Made by a program: the position numbers and the translations under genes. Below the pieces are notes generated by a model. The model saw only the letters and a list, made by a program, of their open reading frames with translations. It had not been told where the DNA came from and did no database searches. 64,000 nt of DNA from Parafrankia sp. EUN1f (lineage in GTDB: Bacteria; Actinomycetota; Actinomycetes; Frankiales; Frankiaceae), in NCBI RefSeq assembly GCF_000177675.1, contig NZ_ADGX01000033.1, forward strand, positions 1 through 64,000, in the 5' to 3' direction. Shown one piece after another: positions 24,011 to 32,258 of this stretch. Positions within the stretch are counted from its first letter, which is position 1, and every line of letters starts with the position of its first letter.

Positions 24011-26029
24011 GTGAGGGCAGCCGAATCGAGTGCGGTGACGGTGCCACGGCTGCGGATCGACCGGATCTCGAAGACGTTCGGCCGCGCCCGGGTCCTGCGC
24101 AAGGTCGCGCTCGATCTGCACCCGGGTGAGATCCACGGCCTGATCGGGCAGAACGGCTCCGGAAAGTCGACCCTGGCGAAGGTGCTCACCGGATACCACG
24201 CGCCTGATCCGGGCGGCCAGGTCCTCGTCGACGGCACCCTGCTGCGGCTACCCATCCGCCCGCTCGACGCGCGCGCGCACGGGCTGGCCGTCGTCCATCA
24301 GAGTCTTGGCCTGGTCAACGACTACTCGGTGGTCGAGAACCTGCGGGCCGGCCGGCTGCGCGCCAGCCGGTTCTCCCGGCGGATCGACTGGAAGCACGAA
24401 CTCGCCGAGGCCCGAGAGGTCCTCGATCGCTTCGGTCGCTCCGTGCCGCTGGAGGCCAAGGTCGGGTCCCTGCCTGAGGAGGACAGGGCGACCGTGGCGA
24501 TCGCGCGGGCGATCCAGGACGCACGGGAGGGATCCGGGCTGATCATCTTCGACGAGTCGACCAGGTCCCTTACCCGGCGCTCGTTGGAGCGCTTCTACGA
24601 GATGCTGGACGAAGTGGTGTCGTCCGGGACAGCGGCGCTCGTGATCACCCACCGGCTCGAGGAGGTCGTCGACGCGGCCGACCGGGTGACGGTGCTACGC
24701 GACGGGTGCGCGGTCGAGTCGGGCCTGCCCACCGCGGGCCTGCGAGAGGCCGATCTCGCCGAGCTCGTGGTCGGGCATCGGGCCCAGGCCGCCCGCGACG
24801 TGCCCACCCACCGGTTGGGGCGTGGGCCGGCCATCGTCGAGACCGAGGACGCCGGCGACTCACCCGAGATCTCCGGCACCGCTGACGGCTCTGCCGCTCA
24901 TGAGGTCTCCGACAACGACAGGTCGGAAGGCCCCGACGGCACCGTGCCCGCCGACAGCAGCACGCCCGCCGACAGCAGCACGCCCGCCGGCGGCACCAGG
25001 CCGGCCACGATCAGGCTCACCGGAGTCTCGGGCAAGGTCCTGGATCAGGTGGATCTCCGTATCGAACCCGGGGAGGTCCTCGGCGTCACGGGCCTCGCCG
25101 GGTCCGGCTACGAGGAGCTTCCCTACCTCGTCGCCGGGGCACGTCCCGCCCGGGCCGGCAGGTTCACCGTCGGCACCACCGATCTGGATCTGACGGAACT
25201 CGACACCCAGCGGGCCATCGCGGCCGGCGTCGCGCTCGTTCCCGAGGGGCGCGAGCACGCGGGGCTGGCATTCGAGCTGTCGATCGCGGAGAACATCGCG
25301 CTGCCGCGATCCCAGGGGCACGGCAGGTGGAAACCGGTGAACCGCGGCGCCGAACACTCGATGGTGCGGCACTGGATCGGCGCGCTTGATGTCCGGCCCC
25401 CCAGGCCGTCGATGCCGGTCGGCAAGCTGAGCGGCGGCAACCAGCAGAAGGTCCTGCTCGCCAAATGGCTTGCCACCCACCCACGGCTGCTGGCCCTGCA
25501 CGAGCCAACGCAGGCGGTGGACGTCGGAGCGCGGCAGACGATCGTCGAGACGATCAGGTCGGCGGCCGCCACCGGCTGCGCGGTGCTGGTCGCGGGCTCC
25601 GACGAGAACGAGCTGGCGCTGCTGTGTGATCGGGTGCTCGTCCTGCGCGACGGCGCGGTGGCCGAGGAGCTCACCGACCGGATCTCGCCGGACGCGATCG
25701 TGGCGGCGACCTTCGCCTCGGCCGCCCGCCAGGCTCTCCGCCCCTCCGCCCGCGCACAGGCGGAGGGCGTCGCTGCCACCGACAGCGATACCGCCGCCCC
25801 CGCCGGCGGTATCGATGACAGCGCCGTTGTGCCCGACGGCGCCGTTGTCGACGACCGTGACAGCATCACCAACAGTGACACCACCACAGTCGACGACACC
25901 GCGAGTGCCACCGAGAACGACTCCGCTACGGCCGGTGACACGGATAGTGACACCGCCCGCAGCGAGAGAACGGACAGCGGCGATGCACCGGCATCCGCGT
26001 CGGCGGCGAGCCTGACCGGCGCCGGGTAA
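24011..26029 (+). CDS. sugar-type ABC transporter ATPase, two nucleotide-binding domains, low-complexity tails
   Basis: RbsA-like protein of about 672 residues (family norm near 500). NBD1 has Walker A GQNGSGKST (46-54), a degenerate signature SLPEEDRATVAIARAI and Walker B LIIFDESTRSL with Ser for Pro. NBD2 has a degenerate Walker A (GLAGSGYEE), a good signature LSGGNQQKV, and Walker B LLALHEPTQAVDVGAR with His for the usual Asp. An acidic Ser/Thr/Pro linker of about 70 residues separates the NBDs and includes a PADSST duplication. The last 90 residues are Asp/Thr/Ala-rich and unrelated to transporters. TTG 24005 overlapping the SBP stop is an alternative start. It energises the importer of the two preceding genes. 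Confidence 0.9.
   Translation: MRAAESSAVTVPRLRIDRISKTFGRARVLRKVALDLHPGEIHGLIGQNGSGKSTLAKVLTGYHAPDPGGQVLVDGTLLRLPIRPLDARAHGLAVVHQSLGLVNDYSVVENLRAGRLRASRFSRRIDWKHELAEAREVLDRFGRSVPLEAKVGSLPEEDRATVAIARAIQDAREGSGLIIFDESTRSLTRRSLERFYEMLDEVVSSGTAALVITHRLEEVVDAADRVTVLRDGCAVESGLPTAGLREADLAELVVGHRAQAARDVPTHRLGRGPAIVETEDAGDSPEISGTADGSAAHEVSDNDRSEGPDGTVPADSSTPADSSTPAGGTRPATIRLTGVSGKVLDQVDLRIEPGEVLGVTGLAGSGYEELPYLVAGARPARAGRFTVGTTDLDLTELDTQRAIAAGVALVPEGREHAGLAFELSIAENIALPRSQGHGRWKPVNRGAEHSMVRHWIGALDVRPPRPSMPVGKLSGGNQQKVLLAKWLATHPRLLALHEPTQAVDVGARQTIVETIRSAAATGCAVLVAGSDENELALLCDRVLVLRDGAVAEELTDRISPDAIVAATFASAARQALRPSARAQAEGVAATDSDTAAPAGGIDDSAVVPDGAVVDDRDSITNSDTTTVDDTASATENDSATAGDTDSDTARSERTDSGDAPASASAASLTGAG
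24952..24987 (+). repeat. 18-bp exact tandem duplication in the ATPase linker
   Basis: Two adjacent copies of GACAGCAGCACGCCCGCC encode the repeated DSSTPA units in the linker between the two ATPase domains. The in-frame duplication keeps the gene open and lengthens the linker by six residues. Confidence 0.8.
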
Positions 26030-26040
26030 CCCGTTTCAGG

Positions 26041-26070
26041 GCGGGCCCGACCGGGACGACGCCGGCCCGC
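26041..26070 (+). terminator. stem-loop after the ABC importer operon
   Basis: GCGGGCC (26041-26047) and GGCCCGC (26064-26070) can form a 7-bp GC stem 12 nt after the ATPase stop. It may act with the longer dyad at 26091-26131. Confidence 0.45.
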
Positions 26071-26090
26071 ATACCGCTGGGAAACGAATC

Positions 26091-26131
26091 TCTCACCGAC
26101 CGCGACCCTGCTCTTGTCACGGTCGGTGAGA
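26091..26131. terminator. 12-bp dyad between the importer operon and the LysR gene
   Basis: TCTCACCGACCG (26091-26102) and CGGTCGGTGAGA (26120-26131) are exact inverted repeats with a 17-nt loop. Its position after the ATPase stop suggests a terminator. It ends 68 nt before the LysR start, so an operator role is also possible. Confidence 0.5.
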
Positions 26132-26199
26132 GGTTTACGACCAGTCCGGTCGGGCGTTACCATCGGAACCTTGTCTCGGCGAAAAAAGGGATTTCACAG

Positions 26200-27129
26200 A
26201 TGGATCGCCTGACCGTAATGCGGAGCTTTGTCCGGGTCGCCGACGAAGGTAACTTCAGCCGTGCGGCACGACAGCTGAACATCTCGGGATCGCTGGTCTC
26301 CCGCCATGTCGCGGAACTCGAGAAACAACTCGACATTCGACTCGTGAACCGCACTGCGCGGGCCGTGACCCTGACCGCCGCCGGCCGGCGCTACCGCGAC
26401 TTCGCCGACCGCGTGCTACAGGAAATGGATGCGGAGGACGCCGCACTCCGCGGCCTGCGGGAGCGAGTGGAAGGGCCACTGGCAGTAATCTGTCCGAAAT
26501 GGATCGGAAATCTCGACCTCGGCGAGGCGATCGCGGACTTCGCCGTCGACCACCCGAAGATTCATGTGCGATTCGAGGTCGGCGGAATGTCGGACCGCCC
26601 GTTCGAGTTTCTCGACCAGGGCTATGACGTCGCCTTTCACACCCGGGATCTGCGCGACTCGACCATGCTGATCCGGAAGCTGGCGGACATCGAGTACGTG
26701 TTGTGCGCCGCACCGGAGTACCTGGCCGCACGACCGCCGCTCAAGGATCCCCAGCAGCTCGCCGAGAACGACTGCCTCATTCACCTCAACGACCCGATCT
26801 GGCACCTGCGTGGGAACGGCCAGGAGATCCATTCGAAAGTGCCGACGGCGGTCTACTCCTCGAACAGCTATCTCACACTGCGCAAGGCCGCCGTCCGCGG
26901 CCGGGGCCTGGCGCTGATGCCCATTCGCACCGTTTCCGCCGATCTCGCGAGCGGGCTGCTCGAACGAGCCCTTCCGGACTACCAGGGGCCGGCCCGGTCA
27001 CTCTATGCAGTCCATTCACCCGGGGCGCACACCCTGCGCAAGGTCCGGGTTTTTCTCGACTACATCACCGCGTGGTTCACGCGGAACCCGATGACGGTCA
27101 GTTCAGCCCAGCTGAGCAAACCGGCCTGA
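26200..27129 (+). CDS. LysR-family transcriptional regulator
   Basis: LTTR of 309 residues. The N-terminal winged HTH is intact (MRSFVRVADEGNFSRAARQLNISGSLVSRHVAELEKQLDIRLVNRTARAVTLTAAG), and the effector-binding domain from about 90 has the usual two-lobe pattern (PKIHVRFEVG, GYDVAFHTRDL, RGRGLALMP). These proteins normally activate a neighbouring operon when bound to a pathway intermediate. The gene lies between the ABC importer and the seven-gene operon starting at 27290, in the same direction, so either is a likely target. No clear T-N11-A box was singled out. Confidence 0.92.
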   Translation: MDRLTVMRSFVRVADEGNFSRAARQLNISGSLVSRHVAELEKQLDIRLVNRTARAVTLTAAGRRYRDFADRVLQEMDAEDAALRGLRERVEGPLAVICPKWIGNLDLGEAIADFAVDHPKIHVRFEVGGMSDRPFEFLDQGYDVAFHTRDLRDSTMLIRKLADIEYVLCAAPEYLAARPPLKDPQQLAENDCLIHLNDPIWHLRGNGQEIHSKVPTAVYSSNSYLTLRKAAVRGRGLALMPIRTVSADLASGLLERALPDYQGPARSLYAVHSPGAHTLRKVRVFLDYITAWFTRNPMTVSSAQLSKPA

Positions 27130-27289
27130 ACCGAGCTGTACCAAGCCGGCTGTGCACCCGGATCCGCATCATTAGCCTTCGCCGTGCGCACAGTCGGGAG
27201 GATGGTTCGACCGGTGCCGCAGCCCTAGGCTCACCGTATCGGCGTGGGGCAGCAAAGTCGCACGTTTCCAGCTGAGGAGCAATGCACCC

Positions 27290-28216
27290 GTGACGATCCT
27301 GCGTATCGAACGCGCCGTCTACGCGGTCGACGATCTACCCACCTGCACAAGGTTCTTCCGGGACTTCGGCCTCACCCTGTCAGCCGCCCACGATGACGCG
27401 GACAAGAACGAGGACCGGGCCGTGTTCACGACCCTGAGCAACCAGGCTGTCGAGCTCCGCCGGTCCGACGACCCGTCCCTTCCTCCGCCGGTCGAGCCCG
27501 GACCCACGATCCGCGAGGTGGTCTGGGGTGTCGACACTCAGGAGAACCTCGACCAGCTGGTCCGCGACCTGCGGGCAGACCACGAGGTCCTGGTGGACGC
27601 CGCGGGTGTGGCGCATCTGTTCGACGAGACGGGCTTCGGCCTGGGGCTCGCCGTGGCCGCCCCCGCCAAGCCGCCGGCCGTCGAGATCCCGGTCAACCGG
27701 TTCGGCGCCGTCGGGCGCTGGAACCGGGGTCTCGACCCGTTCACACCGGTGCGCCCGCTGCGCCTGTGCCATGTGGCGTTGAACATTCCCAAGAAGGGCT
27801 GGGAGAAGGCGGTCGCGTTCTACACCGACCGGCTGGGTTTTCGCATCACCGACCAGGTGCTGCCGATGGGAACGTTCATGCGCTGCAAAGGCGACTTCGA
27901 CCAGCACACCTTGTTGTTGTGCCACCGGCCCGACCGCGCCGGAATCAATCACACCTCCTACGAGGTGAACAGTTTCGACGACGTCATCCTGGGTGGAAAC
28001 CAGATGATCGAGGCCGGCTGGCGCGAGGCCAGGCGGCTCGGCCGGCATACCGTCGGGTCGAACGTCTTCCGTTTTGTTCACGCGCCGTGCGGCGGCCGGG
28101 TGGAATACGCGGCCGACATGGACCGCGTCGACGACTCGTATGCGCCCCGAACGCACGAGGTCACCCCGCCGCACCACCTCTGGACGCTGCAGACCAACAG
28201 GGAGAGTGCACAATGA
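27290..28216 (+). CDS. VOC-superfamily protein, extradiol dioxygenase-like
   Basis: Protein of 308 residues made of two vicinal-oxygen-chelate modules, the size and layout of type I extradiol ring-cleavage dioxygenases. The C-terminal half carries plausible Fe ligands: His in LRLCHVALNIP, His in GINHTSYEVNSFDD and Glu in CGGRVEYAADMD. The N-terminal half lacks them, as expected. The likely reaction is meta-cleavage of a catechol-type ring, which fits the hydrolase, hydratase-like and dehydrogenase genes behind it. GTG 27290 has GAGGAG 10 nt upstream. Its stop overlaps the ALDH ATG and starts a seven-gene operon. Confidence 0.85.
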   Translation: MTILRIERAVYAVDDLPTCTRFFRDFGLTLSAAHDDADKNEDRAVFTTLSNQAVELRRSDDPSLPPPVEPGPTIREVVWGVDTQENLDQLVRDLRADHEVLVDAAGVAHLFDETGFGLGLAVAAPAKPPAVEIPVNRFGAVGRWNRGLDPFTPVRPLRLCHVALNIPKKGWEKAVAFYTDRLGFRITDQVLPMGTFMRCKGDFDQHTLLLCHRPDRAGINHTSYEVNSFDDVILGGNQMIEAGWREARRLGRHTVGSNVFRFVHAPCGGRVEYAADMDRVDDSYAPRTHEVTPPHHLWTLQTNRESAQ

Positions 28217-29700
28217 CGACGCAGCCGGGCATTTACGAGGTGCCCGAGCCGGTTGCGGTCCCGACCGACTATCCGAATCTCGCGCTGCACATCGACGGCC
28301 GCTGGACCGACGGCAGCGGCGACCGCCGCGAGGCCGTCATCAACCCGGCCACCGGCACGCAGCTGGGCAGTGTTCCGCTGGCGGAGAAGGCCGACCTGGA
28401 CGCCGCGCTCGCGGCGGCCGCCCGCGGCTACCGGATCTGGCGCGACACCCCCGTCGAGCGACGGTCGAAGATTCTGCACCGGGCCGCGGACCTGCTGCGT
28501 GAGCGCGCCCCGCGGATCGGCCGGGTGATGACCCTCGAGCAGGGCAAGGCACTGGCGGAGGCCGTCGGTGAGGTCCAGCGGGTGGCAACCCTGCTCGACT
28601 GGGACTGTGAGGAAGGCCGCCGCGCCTACGGGCGGATCATCCCCGTCGGGCCCGGTGAGACCCTCACCGTGCGCCGCGAACCGATCGGCCCGGTCGCCGC
28701 CTTCACGCCCTGGAACTTCCCGGCCGGCAGCCCCATGCGCAAGATCGCGGCCGCGCTGTCCGCCGGGTGCTCAATCGTGATCAAGGCCTCGGAGGAGGTG
28801 CCCGCCACCGCCTGCGCGCTGGTGCGGTGCTTCGAGGAGGCCGGGGTTCCGGCCGGGGTCCTGAACCTGGTCTTCGGCGTCCCGGCGGAGGTGTCCGAAC
28901 ATCTCATCGCCTCGCCGACGATCCGGTTCGTCGCGTTCACCGGGTCGGTGCCGGTCGGCAAGAAGCTCGCCGGGCTCGCCGCCGCGGTGATGAAGCCGAC
29001 GATCATGGAGCTGGGCGGGCACGCCCCGGTCATCGTCTGCGACGACGTCGATCCGGCGGCCGCGGCCGCCGCCTGCGCCCGCGGCAAGTACACCAACGCC
29101 GGCCAGGTGTGCACCTCACCGAGCCGCTTCTTCGTGCACGACAGCATCCACGACGAGTTCGTCGACGCGTTCGTGAAGGCCTCCGACGCGATCGTGGTCG
29201 GGGACGGTTTGGCGCCGGGTGTCCAGATGGGCCCGCTGGCCAACGAGCGCCGCCGGGCCGCCGTCCGGCACCTGGTCGACGACGCCCGCGACCGCGGGGC
29301 AGCCGTGCTGACCGGCGGCGAGGACATCCCCGGCCCGGGGTACTTCTACCGCCCGACCGTGCTGGCGGACGTACCCGCCGACGCCGAGATCCTGCGGGAC
29401 GAACCGTTCGGCCCGGTGGCGCCGGTGATCCGCTTCCGCGCGCTCGACGACGCGATCGCGCAGGCGAACGCGCTCCCCTACGGCCTGGCCGCCTACGGCT
29501 TCACCCACCGGGCGGACACCGTCGCCCGGCTCACCGACGCCTTCGAGGCCGGGATCCTGTCGATCAACCATGTGGGCGGGTCCGTGCCGCAGGCGCCGTC
29601 CGGGGGCTTCAAGGAGAGCGGCCACGGGCGCGAGGGTGGATCCGAGGGCCTGGACGGCTACCTGGTCACCAAGCGCGTCTCGCACCGGCTGGCGATCTGA
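28213..29700 (+). CDS. aldehyde dehydrogenase (succinate-semialdehyde/2-hydroxymuconate-semialdehyde-type)
   Basis: NAD(P)-dependent aldehyde dehydrogenase of 495 residues. Blocks seen are AAFTPWNFPAGSPMRKIAAALSAGCSIVIKASEEVP, FTGSVPVGKKLAGLA, the base in MELGGHAP and the nucleophilic Cys in NAGQVCTSPSRF. The C-terminal PSGGFKESGHGREGGSEGLDGYLVTKRVS is typical of succinate-semialdehyde dehydrogenase relatives. Between a ring-cleavage dioxygenase and an FAH-family enzyme, oxidation of a muconic semialdehyde-type intermediate is plausible. ATG 28213 overlaps the VOC stop. A 14-bp tandem duplication straddles its own stop codon. Confidence 0.92.
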   Translation: MTTQPGIYEVPEPVAVPTDYPNLALHIDGRWTDGSGDRREAVINPATGTQLGSVPLAEKADLDAALAAAARGYRIWRDTPVERRSKILHRAADLLRERAPRIGRVMTLEQGKALAEAVGEVQRVATLLDWDCEEGRRAYGRIIPVGPGETLTVRREPIGPVAAFTPWNFPAGSPMRKIAAALSAGCSIVIKASEEVPATACALVRCFEEAGVPAGVLNLVFGVPAEVSEHLIASPTIRFVAFTGSVPVGKKLAGLAAAVMKPTIMELGGHAPVIVCDDVDPAAAAAACARGKYTNAGQVCTSPSRFFVHDSIHDEFVDAFVKASDAIVVGDGLAPGVQMGPLANERRRAAVRHLVDDARDRGAAVLTGGEDIPGPGYFYRPTVLADVPADAEILRDEPFGPVAPVIRFRALDDAIAQANALPYGLAAYGFTHRADTVARLTDAFEAGILSINHVGGSVPQAPSGGFKESGHGREGGSEGLDGYLVTKRVSHRLAI

Positions 29701-29718
29701 TGCGGGCGATCTGATGCG
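29691..29718 (+). repeat. exact 14-bp tandem duplication at a gene junction
   Basis: GGCGATCTGATGCG occurs twice back to back (29691-29704 and 29705-29718). The first copy contains the ALDH stop overlapping an ATG that reads only MRAI before a stop; the second contains the functional ATG of the FAH-family gene. The duplication apparently separated a former ATGA overlap. Confidence 0.85.
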
Positions 29719-30517
29719 ATGGTGCCGTTTCGAACGCGGTGGCGTGCCCAGCTTCGGGATCATCGTCGACGAGCAGGTCTGCCCCGTCGACGGTGACCCG
29801 TTCGCCGGGCACCGGCCCAGCGGCGAGCCCGTGGCGCTGGCCGAGGTGCGGCTGCTGGCGCCGGTGGTGCCCCCGACCTTCTTCGCCGTCGGCCTGAACT
29901 ACGCCAGCCACATCGAGCACGCGCGGGAGCGCGGCTACGCGCTCGCGGTGATGCCCGAGCGCCCGGAGATCGGTTACCGGGCCAACAGCGCACTGATCGG
30001 GCACGGCGAGGCGATCGTCAGGCCCGCCGACTGCAGCGGCCGGCTCGAGACCGAGGGCGAGCTGGTGGCGGTGATCGGGCGCCGGGTGCGGCACTGCTCC
30101 CGCGAGCAGGCCGTCGACGCGGTGTTCGGCTGGACGATCGGCAACGACGTCAGTGCCCGGGAGTGGCAGCGCAGCGACCGCACCCTGTGGCGGTCCAAGA
30201 ACAGCGACACCTTCAAGCCGATGGGTCCGTGGATCGAGACCGACGCCGACGCCCTGGCCGCCACCACCACGGTCAGCCTGGACGACACCGAGGTCGCGCG
30301 GTTCGCCACCGGAGACATGATCTTCGATCCCTACGACTACATCCGCGAGATCTCCCGCTACATCACGCTCATGCCCGGCGACGTCCTGTGGATGGGCACC
30401 GAGTCCGTCGTGGCGATGGAACCGGGCCAGACCGTCGGCGTGACGATCTCCGGCATCGGCACGCTGAGCAATCCGGTGGAGCTGGAGAAGTCGTCAGCAG
30501 CGGCCGAGGAGAAATGA
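29714..30517 (+). CDS. fumarylacetoacetate hydrolase family protein
   Basis: FAH-fold enzyme of 267 residues, a family that includes 2-keto-4-pentenoate hydratase-like, fumarylpyruvate and acylpyruvate hydrolases. The core is present: FFAVGLNYASHIEHA, a metal-binding ETEGELVAVIGRRVRH, GWTIGNDVSAREWQ, KNSDTFKPMGPWI and MPGDVLWMGTE. The known position of such enzymes is after ring cleavage, acting on an oxo-acid intermediate. ATG 29714 is used; an upstream ATG created by the 14-bp duplication is out of frame with it. The stop overlaps the VOC start region at 30514-30517. Confidence 0.9.
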   Translation: MRWCRFERGGVPSFGIIVDEQVCPVDGDPFAGHRPSGEPVALAEVRLLAPVVPPTFFAVGLNYASHIEHARERGYALAVMPERPEIGYRANSALIGHGEAIVRPADCSGRLETEGELVAVIGRRVRHCSREQAVDAVFGWTIGNDVSAREWQRSDRTLWRSKNSDTFKPMGPWIETDADALAATTTVSLDDTEVARFATGDMIFDPYDYIREISRYITLMPGDVLWMGTESVVAMEPGQTVGVTISGIGTLSNPVELEKSSAAAEEK

Positions 30518-30993
30518 TGAGCAACCGACCCGCCTATATCCATCACGTCAACTTCCCGACCACCGACCCGGAGCGCACGAAGGCCTGGTACTCGAAGGTT
30601 TTCGGCCTCAAGGCGATCACCCCGAAGAGCAACACCAGGGTGGTCCTGATGACCCGCGGGAACTTCGACCTGCATTTCACCCCGGTCGAGGAGATGGACC
30701 GCATGTCGCCCTACCACTTCGCCATGGAGGTGGAGGACTGGGACGGCTTTCTCGCGCATCTGCACGAACTGGGCGTCCGGCACACCCGGCCCATCGAGCG
30801 ACCCGAGAACAACTCGAAGTTCTGCTACATCCACGACCCCGACCACACCATGATCGAGATCGTCTACCACGGCAACCGCCCCGGGGCCGGTGGCGGTGCG
30901 CCGCCCCGCCAGGCCGCCGCACCCGCGCCCACACCCGCGGCCGCACCCGCCTTCACCGACGATTCCGCCGACTCCGCTGCCAAGGGAGCGTGA
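30517..30993 (+). CDS. VOC-family (glyoxalase/bleomycin-resistance-like) protein
   Basis: Single-module VOC protein of 158 residues. It opens with AYIHHVNFPTTDPERTKAWYSKVFGL (first metal His), has MSPYHFAMEVEDWDGFLAHLHELGV in the middle and ends the domain with YIHDPDHTMIEIVYHG (metal Glu). A Pro/Ala-rich tail of about 35 residues follows. It could be an isomerase, lyase or second dioxygenase subunit. ATG 30517 is 5 nt after AGGAG; ATG 30514 is an alternative. It is the fourth gene of the operon. Confidence 0.85.
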   Translation: MSNRPAYIHHVNFPTTDPERTKAWYSKVFGLKAITPKSNTRVVLMTRGNFDLHFTPVEEMDRMSPYHFAMEVEDWDGFLAHLHELGVRHTRPIERPENNSKFCYIHDPDHTMIEIVYHGNRPGAGGGAPPRQAAAPAPTPAAAPAFTDDSADSAAKGA

Positions 30994-30996
30994 CCC

Positions 30997-31800
30997 ATGC
31001 CCACCACGACGTCCTCGGACGGCACCGGGATCTACTACGAGGTGCACGGCAGCGGCCCGGCCGTCCTGTTCGTGCACGGTTCGGGCGGGCACCACGCCGC
31101 CTGGTGGCAGCAGGTTCCCGTGCTGCGCGACCGGTTCACCGTCATCACCCTCGACCTGCGCGGTTTCGGCCGTTCGGACTCCACCATGGACGAGTTCGAC
31201 AGCCGGGCGTTTCCCGACGACATCACCGCCGTTCTCGTCGACTCCGGGGTGGAGCGCGCGGTGCTGGTCGGGCAGTCCATCGGGGCCGCGGCCGCGCTGC
31301 GGGCCGCGCTGCGCCGGCCCGGCCTCGCCGCCGGCGTGGTGCTCGCGCACTCGCTCGGCGGCATCGACCATCCTGACCTGGCCGAACGGGTCCAGGCCGA
31401 CCGGGCCGAGGCGGTGAAGCTGCCCGTCCTGGACCGGCTGCTCACTCCCCGCTTCCAGACCGAGGAGCAGGAGAAGACGTTCCTGTTCCGGCAGATGGGC
31501 ACCTTCAACACCGCGAAGATGGCGGACCTTCGCAATCTCAACACCGACGGTCCGACCGTCGCCGAGCTCGTCGGCTCCGGCATTCCGCTCTGTTTCCTCG
31601 CCGGGGAGAACGACGCGGTGCTGCGCCCGGACACCGTCCGCGCCGCGGCGGCACTCCTCCCGAGCGCGACGCTGGAACTCGTCCCGGCCGCGCCGCACTC
31701 GATGTACTGGGAAGCGCCCGACCTGTTCAACGCCGCCCTCATCCGCTTTCTGGAAAAGGCGTACGCCACGGAGCTCGCGACCGCTGGAGCGTCGGCATGA
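30997..31800 (+). CDS. alpha/beta hydrolase (C-C hydrolase candidate)
   Basis: Alpha/beta hydrolase of 267 residues with LFVHGSGGHHAAWW, the nucleophile elbow GQSIGA, the acid in GENDAVLRP and the histidine in APHSMYWE. In meta-cleavage operons an enzyme of this fold hydrolyses the ring-fission product, so that role is inferred. It starts 3 nt after the VOC stop and its own stop overlaps the next ATG. Confidence 0.88.
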   Translation: MPTTTSSDGTGIYYEVHGSGPAVLFVHGSGGHHAAWWQQVPVLRDRFTVITLDLRGFGRSDSTMDEFDSRAFPDDITAVLVDSGVERAVLVGQSIGAAAALRAALRRPGLAAGVVLAHSLGGIDHPDLAERVQADRAEAVKLPVLDRLLTPRFQTEEQEKTFLFRQMGTFNTAKMADLRNLNTDGPTVAELVGSGIPLCFLAGENDAVLRPDTVRAAAALLPSATLELVPAAPHSMYWEAPDLFNAALIRFLEKAYATELATAGASA

Positions 31801-32258
31801 CCCTGCTGTTCAGTGATGCCCGGACCCTCGTGAACGACGCCCGGGAACGCGCGCTCGAACTGGGCAAGGCGCTGAGCATCGCCGTCGTCGACTACGGCGG
31901 CTTCACCGTTCTGGTGGAGCGGATGGACGGCGCCCGGCCCATGACGCCGGCCATCGCCCTGTCGAAGGCCTATTCGGCGGCCGTCATGCAGCGGCCGACC
32001 GAGATGCTGGAGAACTGGCGCCAGTCCGACCCGGTCTTCTTCACCCAGGTGGGACGGATGGGACAGCATCCCATCGTCGCCACCAAGGGTGGCTACACCC
32101 TCAAGCGGGACGGCGCGATCCTCGGCGGGATCGGCATCTCCGGTGGCAGCCCGGACGAGGACCAGCAGATCTGCGAAGCCGTCGTCGCGGCCGCCGGCTT
32201 CGCCGTCGACTTCCCGGCCTGGGCCGGGGCACGCCGGGAGGCGAACGGACATGGCTGA
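31797..32258 (+). CDS. GlcG/HbpS-family (DUF336) protein
   Basis: Small protein of 153 residues. The family core is complete: LSIAVVDYGGFTVLVERMDGARPMTPAIALSKAYSAA and GGYTLKRDGAILGGIGISGGSPDEDQQICEAVVAAAG. Members include heme-binding HbpS and GlcG, and many sit in catabolic operons with no settled function. ATG 31797 overlaps the hydrolase stop, and the next gene starts inside its last codons. Confidence 0.88.
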   Translation: MTLLFSDARTLVNDARERALELGKALSIAVVDYGGFTVLVERMDGARPMTPAIALSKAYSAAVMQRPTEMLENWRQSDPVFFTQVGRMGQHPIVATKGGYTLKRDGAILGGIGISGGSPDEDQQICEAVVAAAGFAVDFPAWAGARREANGHG

